NCBI GenBank assembly: GCA_023397675.1
Contig: JAEWTV010000070.1
Location: 9,591 to 73,590 of the forward strand
Length of the DNA stretch: 64,000 bases
Direction: 5' to 3'
Source of the DNA: Bacillota bacterium
Lineage (GTDB): Bacteria > Bacillota > Clostridia > Acetivibrionales > JANLFN01
The translations under genes were made by a program, and so were the position numbers. This document shows positions 23,101 through 32,215 of this stretch, piece after piece (position 1 is the first letter of the stretch; each line of letters opens with the position of its first letter). The notes beneath the pieces are model-generated. The model made no database searches. It was not told where the DNA came from and saw only the letters and a list, made by a program, of their open reading frames with translations.

Positions 23101-24940
23101 GCGGTATGTTTTTTTACCTTTGTTTTTACTTATTACTGTTTTTGCTTTATCCAAGCCTGCCTATGCGGCCCTGGACTACAAAATAACAGCCTATTATATT
23201 AGCGTAAATGTAGATCAGAACAATGTATATAGCATATCTGAAAAGATCACAGCGGATTTTTCTGTTGAAAAACATGGAATATACCGTGACATTCCTGTTT
23301 CAGGGTATTTCTACCGTAAGATAAACAACGCCCCTCTGAATACCAAGTTTAGGGCTAAAGTCAGCAACATTTCCGTTACTGATGAAAACGGTCAGCCTGT
23401 AAGTTATACAAAAAGCAGATATGGAGATTGTATGAGGCTCAAAATCGGTAGCGCTTCCGAAACTGTTACCGGTCAGAAAACCTATGAGATTAGGTACAAT
23501 TATTCTACAGGCGATGATGGGATAAGCAGTTTCGATGAATTCTATTTTAATCTGATAGGTAACAACTGGGATACAACAATAGAAAATATAAGTTTCAACA
23601 TTGGAATGCCGATGCCTTTCGATGCAGACCGGCTTAGTATAACTGCAGGCCCATTTGGTTCTGCAGAAAATTCGGCAGTAGAATATAATGTAGCTGGTGA
23701 TTCTATCAAAGGCACAGTAAACAAAATTCTTAACCCAGGTGAAGGATTAACTGTAAGGCTTGAGCTCCCCAATGGCTATTTCAGTAATAAAGGAGAAAGT
23801 AATATAGGACTGATAATCTTATTTTCAAGCTTTATAATCATTAGTTTGCTTCTCTTTTTCCTTTACGGAAAGGATGACAAGGTTTATCCATCCGTTGAAG
23901 TCAGGGCTCCAGAGGATTTGAATTCTGCTGAAACAGGTTATATAATAGACGGCTATGCCGACCAGAAGGATGTAATTTCGCTAATAATATACTGGGCGAA
24001 TAAAGGGTATCTTACCATTTCGAAAGATGGAACACTGACCAAGCTTAAAGAAGCTGATTACGGCATGCAGCTTTATGAAATCCATATGTTCAACAAGCTT
24101 TTTGAAGGGCGTAGTAGTGTTACTCCGGAAGATTTGAAATACAATTTTTATGATACAGTAAAGAGTGTAAGCTCAGGAATCAAAAAGTCTTTCAAGGAAC
24201 CAGCAAAAAGACTTTATACCAAAAGCGGCAATATTGCAAGAGCGTTAAGCTATGTTTTAGCAGGCTTTAGTACTGGTATAATTATTGGTAAAGCTGCGGC
24301 GGAATACAGTTTTTCATTATGGAGCGGAATAATTTCAGGTTTGATAGGCTTTTCACTCACAATTATGTTCGCTTGGCTTATTGGTTATTTTGCAGAAAAG
24401 TTCAGAACCGGTTCAAAAATACCAATAATAATTACAATAATATTCTACATAGCTTTACTATTTATAACTGCAGCAATAATAGATTCAGGGGTAAGCTGTT
24501 ATTTTGCAGCTACTGCTGCATTAATATGTGCCATAACCGGAGCATATTCCAAAAAGCGCACAAAGCAAAGCAATATGTGGCTTGGAAAGCTTATGGGTCT
24601 CAAACGCTTTATAGAGATGGCTGAAAAGGACAGGATTGAAAAGCTTGTTGAAGACGACCCGTCAGCATTTTATAATATTCTTCCCTACGCGTATGCACTT
24701 GGAGTCACTGATAAATGGGCCTCAAAATTTGCTGACATTGCACTTTCACCGCCGTCCTGGTATATGTATGACTCATATACACCATTTAATGTATTTCTAT
24801 TTACATCCATGTTGAATAGTAACATTAGTGATTACCGAACGAACATGTATGCAGTCGAAAGTTCCTCTTCAGACGGAGGCTTTTCCGGAGGAGGCTTTTC
24901 CGGAGGAGGCTCCGGAGGCGGAGGTGGAGGAAGCTGGTAA
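23081..24940 (+). CDS. DUF2207 family membrane protein
   Basis: 619 aa starting at the ATG at 23081 inside the lemA end, after GAGGAG. A signal peptide ends near PAYAALDY, followed by an extracellular DUF2207 domain (YKITAYYISVNVDQNNVYSISEKI, HGIYRDIP). Several membrane segments follow: one near 255-275 and a cluster near 400-490. The extreme C-terminus is a Gly/Ser-rich tail ending GGGGSW, typical of this family. Co-occurrence with LemA suggests a joint envelope function, not known precisely. Confidence 0.88.
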   Translation: MSKFNFKRYVFLPLFLLITVFALSKPAYAALDYKITAYYISVNVDQNNVYSISEKITADFSVEKHGIYRDIPVSGYFYRKINNAPLNTKFRAKVSNISVTDENGQPVSYTKSRYGDCMRLKIGSASETVTGQKTYEIRYNYSTGDDGISSFDEFYFNLIGNNWDTTIENISFNIGMPMPFDADRLSITAGPFGSAENSAVEYNVAGDSIKGTVNKILNPGEGLTVRLELPNGYFSNKGESNIGLIILFSSFIIISLLLFFLYGKDDKVYPSVEVRAPEDLNSAETGYIIDGYADQKDVISLIIYWANKGYLTISKDGTLTKLKEADYGMQLYEIHMFNKLFEGRSSVTPEDLKYNFYDTVKSVSSGIKKSFKEPAKRLYTKSGNIARALSYVLAGFSTGIIIGKAAAEYSFSLWSGIISGLIGFSLTIMFAWLIGYFAEKFRTGSKIPIIITIIFYIALLFITAAIIDSGVSCYFAATAALICAITGAYSKKRTKQSNMWLGKLMGLKRFIEMAEKDRIEKLVEDDPSAFYNILPYAYALGVTDKWASKFADIALSPPSWYMYDSYTPFNVFLFTSMLNSNISDYRTNMYAVESSSSDGGFSGGGFSGGGSGGGGGGSW

Positions 24941-24946
24941 AAATTC

Positions 24947-24980
24947 AAAATCCGTGGGTTTAATCCCACGGATTTTATTT
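24947..24980. terminator. Bidirectional terminator after the DUF2207 gene
   Basis: ATCCGTGGG (24950-24958) pairs with CCCACGGAT (24965-24973), flanked by AAAA and TTTTATTTT. It serves the plus-strand lemA-DUF2207 unit and probably the convergent GNAT gene. The arm is of the same GTGGG/CCCAC type as the palindromes in the repeat region. Confidence 0.8.
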
Positions 24981-25008
24981 TAATCTTTCGGCAGGAAGAA
25001 CAATAAGC

Positions 25009-25470
25009 CTAACTTACTGTATATACCATATCATTATCAACATCTTTAAACCCGTATTTTTTATATATAGGTTTCCCCATTTCAGATGCATTCAAAGTTA
25101 TATTCATGCAGCCTCTTGCTTTTGCCTCATTGACAACGCAATCCAAAAGCTTCATAGCCAGTCCTCTTTTGCGGTACTCCGGTTTAGTGTACATATTCAT
25201 TATATAAGCTACCATACCACTTATATTACTGTGTGATGGAGGTACGGAATAGAAGCACAATCCACTGGTGGCAACAATTTGTCCGTTATCTATTGCTATA
25301 TATGAAACAAAATTGCCGTTTGGTATATTTTCTATAAAGTATGTATTTGTTTTGTCATAGAGTAATTGTTCAATTCCGTTTATGCCATCCTCTGCACACT
25401 CTTTGAGCAAATCCGTTCTTATCTTTGTTAATTCAGCAATATCATTATAATTAGCTTTTCTTATCTCCAT
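25009..25470 (-). CDS. GNAT family N-acetyltransferase
   Basis: 153 aa, whole-length GNAT fold. The acetyl-CoA pyrophosphate loop is in YTKPEYRKRGLAMKLLDCVVNEAKARG, and the late NASEMGKPIYKKYGF motif matches the beta-6/beta-7 region. The substrate is unknown. The gene is flanked by terminator-like sequences and seems monocistronic. Confidence 0.85.
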   Translation of the reverse strand: MEIRKANYNDIAELTKIRTDLLKECAEDGINGIEQLLYDKTNTYFIENIPNGNFVSYIAIDNGQIVATSGLCFYSVPPSHSNISGMVAYIMNMYTKPEYRKRGLAMKLLDCVVNEAKARGCMNITLNASEMGKPIYKKYGFKDVDNDMVYTVS

Positions 25471-25594
25471 AGGTACCCCCTGTTAAAAACGCATTGTTAA
25501 TTATTGGACGAAAAAATTAAAATTATGTTTCTCTATATATAAATATAAACCTTGGGTTCTGAAAAGAATACCAAAGTTTTATAAATTATAAACC

Positions 25595-26884
25595 CTACAT
25601 TATATCTTCAAGCGCCTGCTTCTGGTAGTCGTAATTTATAAACTTTTTAAAATGCTTATTAAATGTAAGCGGTACATCCACCAGGAAAACAATAACCAAG
25701 CTGACTGTCATTACGGTTCTTATAGGGAAAATTCCACCCAAAACTCCACCCAGTGCCATTGCAAACGGAGTAAGACCCTGAGTAAGCATGTTCAGCAAAG
25801 ATAATACTTTCCCCCTCATTTCCGGCGGTGTTGTAATTTGTATGGTTGACATTATAAAAACATTAATAATAGCATTTGTAAAACCTCCGATAATCAATAC
25901 CGGTACCATAAGTCCAAACGCCTTCATGTTTGCAAAAGCTATAATAGAGAAATCCATTAATATGTTTGAAATTATAAAAACCTTAAACTTTTTGGATGGA
26001 GGAACTTTAAGAACAGATATTATAACGAAGCCAAGCATGGCACCTCCCATAAAGCAGGCCATTGCTATACCATATTTCTCCACCCCAAGCTCTTCTGTCT
26101 TCTGAAATAAAGGCATTAACAGTATGATCACTATGTTAAAGAAAAAATTCATAATTGCTGCAATTATCATTATGTATCTCAGGCCTCTTAATCGCCATAT
26201 GAATGAAAATCCTTCCTTCATATCACTTAAGAAATGCTGTTCGGTTTTTCTTTTTACTTGAGGAATCTTTATAAAAAATATTGAGATACCAGAAAACAGA
26301 TATGATAAACCATTAAAAAGAAACATAAAAGGTGCACCAAGTGCTTGAAACAAAAAGCCGCCCGATGAATTCCCAACAAGGCTTGAACCTGTTGTAACCA
26401 TTGCAAATACGGAATTTGCACCTTCAATTTTAGTCTTTGGAACCAAGTCAGGTATGGATGAGTTTATTGAAGGCCTAAAAAATGCTCCGCAAACACTTTC
26501 AATTATGCCTGTTACAAATGCCATCCAAATTTCAATGAAGCCGCTATATGCTGCAATAGCAATAAGGACAATAGATATTCCTCTTATTATATCGGTTATT
26601 ATCAGAATTCTTTTACGATTCCACCTGTCTACAATTACGCCTGCAAATGGGGATATAATAATACCGGGCAACATAGATACCGCCATCAGTGTTCCCATTA
26701 ATGCTGTAGAGCCAGTAACTGAAAGTACCCAGAAGCCAAGTGCTATGCTGTATATTGCATCACCCAATGTTGATACAAGCTGTCCCTGCCATAGTATAAG
26801 GAAATTGGAAGTCCATAGTTTTTCTTTGGCTTGATTATTTTCATTCGTCTGTTCAGTAATATTTTCTGTAGTGTTTTCCGTCAT
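25595..26884 (-). CDS. MFS transporter (macrolide-efflux/enterobactin-exporter type)
   Basis: 429 aa, start at an ATG after GGGGGAAG rather than 14 codons upstream. A polar Asn/Glu/Thr-rich N-terminus precedes about twelve membrane helices. The WQGQLVSTLGDAIYSIALGFWVLSVTGS and GVIVDRWNRKRILIITDIIRG motifs are characteristic of the MefA/YfmO-like exporters. It probably exports small hydrophobic compounds using the proton gradient. No regulator is adjacent. Confidence 0.88.
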   Translation of the reverse strand: MTENTTENITEQTNENNQAKEKLWTSNFLILWQGQLVSTLGDAIYSIALGFWVLSVTGSTALMGTLMAVSMLPGIIISPFAGVIVDRWNRKRILIITDIIRGISIVLIAIAAYSGFIEIWMAFVTGIIESVCGAFFRPSINSSIPDLVPKTKIEGANSVFAMVTTGSSLVGNSSGGFLFQALGAPFMFLFNGLSYLFSGISIFFIKIPQVKRKTEQHFLSDMKEGFSFIWRLRGLRYIMIIAAIMNFFFNIVIILLMPLFQKTEELGVEKYGIAMACFMGGAMLGFVIISVLKVPPSKKFKVFIISNILMDFSIIAFANMKAFGLMVPVLIIGGFTNAIINVFIMSTIQITTPPEMRGKVLSLLNMLTQGLTPFAMALGGVLGGIFPIRTVMTVSLVIVFLVDVPLTFNKHFKKFINYDYQKQALEDIM

Positions 26885-26946
26885 ACTTCCCCCTGTGATT
26901 TTTTGTATTCTTATCCATAATACCATATATATCTAGGTAGTAAAGC

Positions 26947-26978
26947 ACAAAAAAGAACCTGCTAAAGGCAAGTTCTTT
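26947..26978 (-). terminator. Terminator of the LUD-protein gene
   Basis: On the minus strand AAAGAAC-TTGCC pairs with GGCA-like GCA-GGTTCTTT, followed by six T. It lies directly after the stop at 26994. Confidence 0.75.
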
Positions 26979-26993
26979 CTATCAAGGATTGGT

Positions 26994-27602
26994 TTATATT
27001 CCCAAATCCTCATTAACAAATATTATAGTAGCATTTATTCCATACGGTTTTTTTCTATGTATTGTCATAACAGAACAAATACACTCAGGTGATATACAAT
27101 CCTCACATTTACCTGTTACGGTACATGGTGTTTTCCTGTTATACATTTTTGCAAGCTTAACAGCCGCACTTTTTGCACGTTCAATAGCATCTTCCAAGGT
27201 ATCTGCAACTTTATTTCTTCCAATAATATAAATAACTCTTTCCGGCCCAAAGCATGCCGAAGCAACTCTGTTTCCTGTAGCATCAATGTTTACTATATGT
27301 CCGTCCGCTGAAACTGCATTTGCAGATACAAAATAAAAGTCGGCTGTTAAAGCTTTTCTATCCATTTCAATACCTTCAAGCGGATTGTGTACATATATGT
27401 TTTGTGAGTATTCCTTAGCTATATCAATGAGACCTAATGTTCTGCAAGTAACTGAATTACCGAAGCCTATTGAATTTATATGAGGAACTTCCTTTAGAAG
27501 CGTATTTATTTTCTCTGAACCCTCAATTCCCGTTTCACAAACATATACTTCAAACCCTCTGCTTTTAAATGTTTTAGCAATTGTTTGCAACTTATCATTC
27601 AT
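26994..27602 (-). CDS. LUD-domain (lactate utilisation LutC/YkgG-like) protein
   Basis: 202 aa with a LUD domain: SIGFGNSVTCRTLGL, HNPLEGIEMDRKALTADFYFVSANAVSADGHIVNIDATGNRVA and GPERVIYIIGRNKVADTLEDAIERAK. A C-terminal cluster of four Cys (TPCTVTGKCEDCISPECICS) suggests an iron-sulfur or zinc site. This clostridial type is common as a stand-alone gene; it lacks the LutA/LutB partners, so a role in lactate oxidation is not shown. Confidence 0.85.
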   Translation of the reverse strand: MNDKLQTIAKTFKSRGFEVYVCETGIEGSEKINTLLKEVPHINSIGFGNSVTCRTLGLIDIAKEYSQNIYVHNPLEGIEMDRKALTADFYFVSANAVSADGHIVNIDATGNRVASACFGPERVIYIIGRNKVADTLEDAIERAKSAAVKLAKMYNRKTPCTVTGKCEDCISPECICSVMTIHRKKPYGINATIIFVNEDLGI

Positions 27603-27635
27603 ATAATTCTATCATCCTCTTATAGTATAATTATG

Positions 27636-27664
27636 AAAAAGGCTTCGGATGATTCCGAAGCCTT
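27636..27664 (-). terminator. Terminator of the 412-aa lipoprotein gene
   Basis: AAGGCTTCGGA pairs with TCCGAAGCCTT around a 4-nt loop; on the minus strand it is followed by TTTTTC. It lies 7 nt after the stop at 27671. Confidence 0.85.
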
Positions 27665-27670
27665 AAATGA

Positions 27671-28909
27671 TTAATCAGTTAATTTTGATTTAAAATCATT
27701 GTTTAAATCGGTCCTTGATTTTTGTATATCAGCAATATTAATCGAATTATTTTCATTTACTTCCGGAAATTTAATTGTCATGTCCTGATTAATATTTGTT
27801 GTGTCTGTATTAAAGTCGAAACACATTTTAACTACGATTTGCTCAGCTTTTTCCTGCTGTCTATATTTTATAGGATCAAGTTTTGTCAGTGCAGTAATTA
27901 TGGAATTAGTATCTAAATTTAAATCAACAGTTCCGGATTCATTTACAATGTATCCATCCTTATTGACCGCGTAATCAATCACTATACCTTTATCCCCAAG
28001 GAAATTCACATTTTGGAATGCATCGAGAAGCTTATTTATAAATAATTTCGCAATTGAGAATGTACTATCAAAGTTCATTATCATTTTACTTAATTGACTT
28101 ACGGAATCCACTCCAGCCGGGGAATTACTCATTTGTGTTTGTAACAGTTCCGTAAAATAATTCTTTAACATATCAACAAACATTTTATTGTCAAGCAAGC
28201 CGTTAACAGTATACTTAACCAGCGCCTTTAACGATTCATTGTCAAGTTTTATCTGATAAACTGATACAGTCTGTCCATCAATGACTTTAGTACCCTGAGA
28301 TTTAACAATTTCAAAACCGAGGTTTGAGTTAGCAACAAAAACCTTTAAAAAATTCCTCATTGTAGCCTGAAAATTTCTTGTAATATCAAAAATTTTTCTG
28401 ATACTTTCAGGTGATACCGATGAATTTAAACTTGATGTTTTCCATGTATCATTTACAAGATAATCCTTGCCTTTATATTGAGATGGAAGTGATTCTGAAA
28501 GGATTGCAGGCAGCTTGAATATCTGCTTTTGAACAGGTGTATCACCTGTAAAATCTATATTTGACCACATCTTTGTACTTACAGTTGTTCCGTTTAAGTC
28601 CATTGAAATATCAAACTGGTTTTGGGCTAACGTCTTATCCTCGTTTTGAATAGTTTTGCCTTTTACTTTAAAATTAAGATTATTAAGAATTTTCAAAGCT
28701 TTTTGTAATTCAGGGTTATTTTGCTCTCTGGCCGAAAGTCCCGATATGTCTAAAGCTATTTTAAGATCTGTTGCAGTCTCCATTGTTTTTATGCTGTTTT
28801 GCTTTGAAAAAGCAGAAAACAATTCATTTCCGCTGCTTGAGCAACCAGTAATAAGAGTCATTATAGAGAAAATCATTATAACAGCAATAAGTTTTATTTT
28901 TTTATTCAT
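27671..28909 (-). CDS. Putative lipoprotein, LppX/DUF6612-like
   Basis: 412 aa. Signal peptide with lipobox LITGC, then SSSGNELFSAF. The mature part alternates beta strands and helices, with LKIALDISGLSA, FDISMDLNGTTVSTKMWSNIDFTG and VYQIKLDNESLKALVKYTVNGLL, resembling the LolA/LppX-type lipid-binding lipoprotein fold used in several Firmicutes families. The assignment is by general pattern only. Monocistronic, with its own terminator. Confidence 0.7.
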   Translation of the reverse strand: MNKKIKLIAVIMIFSIMTLITGCSSSGNELFSAFSKQNSIKTMETATDLKIALDISGLSAREQNNPELQKALKILNNLNFKVKGKTIQNEDKTLAQNQFDISMDLNGTTVSTKMWSNIDFTGDTPVQKQIFKLPAILSESLPSQYKGKDYLVNDTWKTSSLNSSVSPESIRKIFDITRNFQATMRNFLKVFVANSNLGFEIVKSQGTKVIDGQTVSVYQIKLDNESLKALVKYTVNGLLDNKMFVDMLKNYFTELLQTQMSNSPAGVDSVSQLSKMIMNFDSTFSIAKLFINKLLDAFQNVNFLGDKGIVIDYAVNKDGYIVNESGTVDLNLDTNSIITALTKLDPIKYRQQEKAEQIVVKMCFDFNTDTTNINQDMTIKFPEVNENNSINIADIQKSRTDLNNDFKSKLTD

Positions 28910-29082
28910 GGATACCTCCGGGTAAAATATTAATAAATTATCAAAAAATCGTGGGGTTAATATACTTAGCTTACAAAATTAGGCTACATTAAATAGTATT
29001 TTACCACTTTCTTCTTGTTACATCAATAACAGCTTGATTTAAATTCAGCCTTCCCATGGCTTTCTACCCTCAAGCCAGCCAT

Positions 29083-29682
29083 TTATTTTATAGATTTTTG
29101 TACAAAACTCCTAATCAATGCATAAAGCTTTTCAGAAGACTCTTTATTAAAGCTTTTACCGTAAGGATCTGCAAAGCCATGTTCACCTTCAAGAATATGC
29201 GTTTCAACATTTTTATCTAGTATTCCAATTAACGTTCCAACCTCAAAAGGGCTTTCATGTGCCGGGAAAACAAGCATCACAGGACATCTAGGGGTTACAT
29301 TGGTGTAATCCCTGATTCTCGAGCCATAAACACCAATTATACCGCTGCAAAGCTCATTTAAGCCACTGCAAAGCCATGCAATTGTTGCTCCAATACTAAA
29401 GCCTATGACAAATATGTCTTTATATTGGTTTCTATAGTCAATTATAAGCTTCTTCACCTTTTCATAAGCTGACTCAAAACCAATATTCTCAACGAAATAC
29501 TTATAAGCTTCCTGCTGTTGAGAGTATTGAAATAGTTTATCTTCACCTGTAAGATCAGGACATACTACATCATAGCCGCATTGCGAAAAGTATTTGCACA
29601 CTTCTTCAATATGCCTGTTTATACCGTATATTTCATGAAGTACAATAATCAGTGTATGATTACCTTTTATATCTGAAAACAT
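29083..29682 (-). CDS. Dienelactone-hydrolase-like alpha/beta hydrolase
   Basis: 199 aa alpha/beta hydrolase. VVLHEIYG-like VLHEIYGINRHIEEVC is the start of the DLH fold, the nucleophile elbow is GFSIGA, and EHGFADP carries the catalytic His. Classical dienelactone hydrolases use Cys at the elbow; here it is Ser, so simple esterase activity is more likely. It is last of a minus-strand series that starts at cwlD. Confidence 0.8.
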   Translation of the reverse strand: MFSDIKGNHTLIIVLHEIYGINRHIEEVCKYFSQCGYDVVCPDLTGEDKLFQYSQQQEAYKYFVENIGFESAYEKVKKLIIDYRNQYKDIFVIGFSIGATIAWLCSGLNELCSGIIGVYGSRIRDYTNVTPRCPVMLVFPAHESPFEVGTLIGILDKNVETHILEGEHGFADPYGKSFNKESSEKLYALIRSFVQKSIK

Positions 29683-29701
29683 TCAGTTTCTCCAGTTATT
29701 C

Positions 29702-30418
29702 TTAGATTAGAATTTCTTCCTCAACAGATTCAGTTATTATAATATTTTTCAGACCTGCTTTTTGAATTGCACTTTTCATATCGTCAGTACTTACAGTCCA
29801 GTCACAATTAAGCAGGTGATTACCTATAAGACTTTTTGGCATTAACTTATCCTGCAGGTTTTTAAGTTCTGGAATGTGCATTTGTGCACCATCAACGCTG
29901 CTCATCTGACCCTTTACAACATCCTTATAAACCAAACTGTATACCAACGCGTCAACATCGTAAATTTCCTGGTCCTCCCAAGCAAATGTATGGCTATCGC
30001 CTGTAAAGTAGATTCTTTTATCCATATATTTAAAGAGAAAGCTTATGTGGTCCGGCTCCCAATCAATAAAGTGTTTAGTCTGGTAAGCTTTTATTTTTAT
30101 TCCTCCCAATTCAATGTCAATAGGAGTATTTATATGAGAAGGATAGACTATCTTCAAAAGGTCAGGATCAAACCCTGTCCTTGCTAACAAAGGATATGCA
30201 ATACCCGGAGGCCCAATAATTATATTTTTATCGCTGCATTCAAGTGTATGTTTTGCGCTGAAGTGATCATCATCACCGTGAGTAAATAAAACTATATCGC
30301 TTTTATTCAGCCTCTGTGCTGGAATAAATTTATTAAAAGCATCAATATAAATACTGGTACCGGCAAAATCTATTTTTGCACCGCCGATACCTAAAAGATT
30401 TATTTTAATGGAACTCAC
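29702..30418 (-). CDS. UlaG-like metallo-beta-lactamase fold protein
   Basis: 238 aa. Zinc-ligand motif FTHGDDDHFS replaces HxHxDH as in UlaG-type members, and YFTGDSHTF supplies a later Asp and His. GNHLLNC near the C-terminus may give the last His. Members hydrolyse lactones, phosphodiesters or RNA; the substrate is unknown. It starts 42 nt after the stop of a GNAT gene. Confidence 0.82.
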   Translation of the reverse strand: MSSIKINLLGIGGAKIDFAGTSIYIDAFNKFIPAQRLNKSDIVLFTHGDDDHFSAKHTLECSDKNIIIGPPGIAYPLLARTGFDPDLLKIVYPSHINTPIDIELGGIKIKAYQTKHFIDWEPDHISFLFKYMDKRIYFTGDSHTFAWEDQEIYDVDALVYSLVYKDVVKGQMSSVDGAQMHIPELKNLQDKLMPKSLIGNHLLNCDWTVSTDDMKSAIQKAGLKNIIITESVEEEILI

Positions 30419-30459
30419 TTTAATCCCCCTATAACTTTTTATAAATGCTTTCTATTGGC

Positions 30460-30906
30460 TTACTTTATTTGATAATTAAACCTTTGACATGGATATCCAA
30501 ATTCCATAATCAACTCACCCTCATAAAAACCAATGCTTTTATAAAAGAACCTTGCAGCCTCTCCAAGCTTGTCCCCTTCTCTGTATGTAACCACAAAGAT
30601 TTCAGTGTTCTTTGGGAACTGTTGATACATAAATTCTACAAGTTTTCTTGCTATCCCAAGCTTTCTGTAGTCAGGATGAACAGCTAAAAATCCGATTTGT
30701 TTATCTTCCTTAGAAAATATCAAGACTCCTGCAATAGTATCATTAAATTTAGCTACCAAAGCGCAGCGTTTTATTATGCTGTCCCTGAGAATTGCTTCAT
30801 ATTCAGCATAATCCAGCCCTGGAAAATAATCTTCAACTGCTTTTATAAGTTCCAACCACTGAGGAATATCTTTTCCCTCAGCAAGTCCAATATATAAATT
30901 CTCCAT
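30460..30906 (-). CDS. GNAT family N-acetyltransferase
   Basis: 148 aa GNAT protein. The acetyl-CoA motif is FLAVHPDYRKLGIARKLVEFMY, preceded by IAGVLIFSKEDKQIG, and followed by AARFFYKSIGFYEGE. The start codon lies directly at the aroK stop, so the two are probably co-translated. Substrate unknown. Confidence 0.85.
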   Translation of the reverse strand: MENLYIGLAEGKDIPQWLELIKAVEDYFPGLDYAEYEAILRDSIIKRCALVAKFNDTIAGVLIFSKEDKQIGFLAVHPDYRKLGIARKLVEFMYQQFPKNTEIFVVTYREGDKLGEAARFFYKSIGFYEGELIMEFGYPCQRFNYQIK

Positions 30907-31413
30907 TTAAGTATCTCCGTATAATATCTCTTTTTTAATTTTTTCGATAATGTCTTCCATGCCCAGGCCAGAGCAGTATAAAGTTATGTCACAATACTTT
31001 TCATACAAGGGTGTTCTCTGCTTAAACACATCCATAAGCATCTGACCCTTTTCAATAACGATTCCCCTGGTTTTAATATTGTTTATTCTAGCTGCTATTT
31101 CTTCAAAAGGCAACATAAGATAAACTATTACTCCAAGCTTTTTAAGGTGCTCCATGGAAACGGGGCTGTATACTGCACTTCCTCCTGTAGCAATTACTGT
31201 GTTATGGCATTTAAGTGAAAGGATACTCTCTTCCTCTTTCATGAGAAAGCTTTCTATTCCTTCCTTGTTGATTATATCTTGAAGCAAAGTGTTTTGTTTT
31301 TCCTGTATCAGCAAATCGGTATCTATAAAACTCATTCCAAGTGTTTTAGCCAGTATAACACCGACAGTGCTTTTGCCAGCACCCGGCATACCTATCAGGA
31401 CAATATTGTTCAT
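30907..31413 (-). CDS. aroK: Shikimate kinase
   Basis: Phosphorylates shikimate at O3 in the chorismate pathway; 168 aa. The P-loop is GMPGAGKST, and FIDTDLLIQE with the shikimate-binding Asp follows. ATGGSAVYSP contains the GG segment, and RTPLYEKYCD holds the lid arginine. Its ATG overlaps the stop of the upstream HEAT-like gene (ATGA). Other aro genes are not adjacent. It feeds chorismate to aroH and trpE found elsewhere in the window. Confidence 0.92.
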   Translation of the reverse strand: MNNIVLIGMPGAGKSTVGVILAKTLGMSFIDTDLLIQEKQNTLLQDIINKEGIESFLMKEEESILSLKCHNTVIATGGSAVYSPVSMEHLKKLGVIVYLMLPFEEIAARINNIKTRGIVIEKGQMLMDVFKQRTPLYEKYCDITLYCSGLGMEDIIEKIKKEILYGDT

Positions 31414-32153
31414 AATTGTTCCTTTCTGGCGTATCTTCCACTTTCATTCTTTTCAATTATTGACAAAGACCTTTTTATCTCTTCCCTTATTGCCGATTCC
31501 TTCTCTTGATTGTACATTCTTTTTAATACCTCAATGCTTTCGTTACATCTAAATGCAGACAGACACCTCGCTGTTTTCCAGCGTATTACAGTATTTGTTT
31601 CATATTTCTTCATACAATTATGTAATGAATTGATAACTGAAAGCTCGTCCGGAATCCTGTTGTAGAAACACATATACCCTATCGCATCTATTGCCTCATA
31701 CATTTTATCAACATCGTCATATTCCAGAACTGATAATAAAACATTTAAAACAGAAATGTTCATTCTACCCATTGTTCTGGCAATTATGTCCCTTGGAAGA
31801 GGATAGCAAACCTTTCTGGATACTTTGCCAGGTTGTAATTTATGCTGATTATCGCCTATTTCACCTAAATAAGGTATCATTAATTCAGCAACCTTCACAT
31901 CACCTTTTTCTAGGGCATTACATATTTCAAGTCTTGTATAAAGGCTTTTTTCTTGTAAGAGAAGCTTTAACATGGCAGCAGTAATTTCATTGTCCATTGT
32001 ATGTGATAATAATCTTACAGCAATACTTCTTTCAAAAGCATCCTTGGACTGTAATAAAAGTAAAAGTTCACTGCTTGTCCTTACTTTATAACTTGAAATA
32101 TCCAAATCGTCAATATAACCGCGTTTCCTTAAAGCTTCAGGGCTGCTTTTCAT
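31410..32153 (-). CDS. HEAT-repeat-like protein
   Basis: 247 aa, almost all helical, with repeating units such as ERSIAVRLLSHTMDNEITAAMLKLLLQE, YTRLEICNALEKGDVKVAELMIPYLGE and IRWKTARCLSAFRCNESIEVLKRM. This is the pattern of HEAT/PBS-lyase repeats, which mediate protein binding. No catalytic motif was seen. Overlap with aroK implies co-expression but gives no function. Confidence 0.7.
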   Translation of the reverse strand: MKSSPEALRKRGYIDDLDISSYKVRTSSELLLLLQSKDAFERSIAVRLLSHTMDNEITAAMLKLLLQEKSLYTRLEICNALEKGDVKVAELMIPYLGEIGDNQHKLQPGKVSRKVCYPLPRDIIARTMGRMNISVLNVLLSVLEYDDVDKMYEAIDAIGYMCFYNRIPDELSVINSLHNCMKKYETNTVIRWKTARCLSAFRCNESIEVLKRMYNQEKESAIREEIKRSLSIIEKNESGRYARKEQL

Positions 32154-32215
32154 AATTAATTATCCTCACTATCTTTAATAACAATATGTTATCACATGAG
32201 GTAAATAATTGTAAA

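Noticed and set aside
23542..23772. Minus-strand frame inside the DUF2207 gene and the many other antisense frames
   Set aside because: They lie opposite well-supported genes, lack ribosome-binding sites and match no family; they are shadows of codon usage.
22546..24940. LemA-DUF2207 pair as part of a larger defence or secretion locus
   Set aside because: Only the common lemA-DUF2207 pair is present, closed by a terminator, with no nuclease, ATPase or effector genes nearby.
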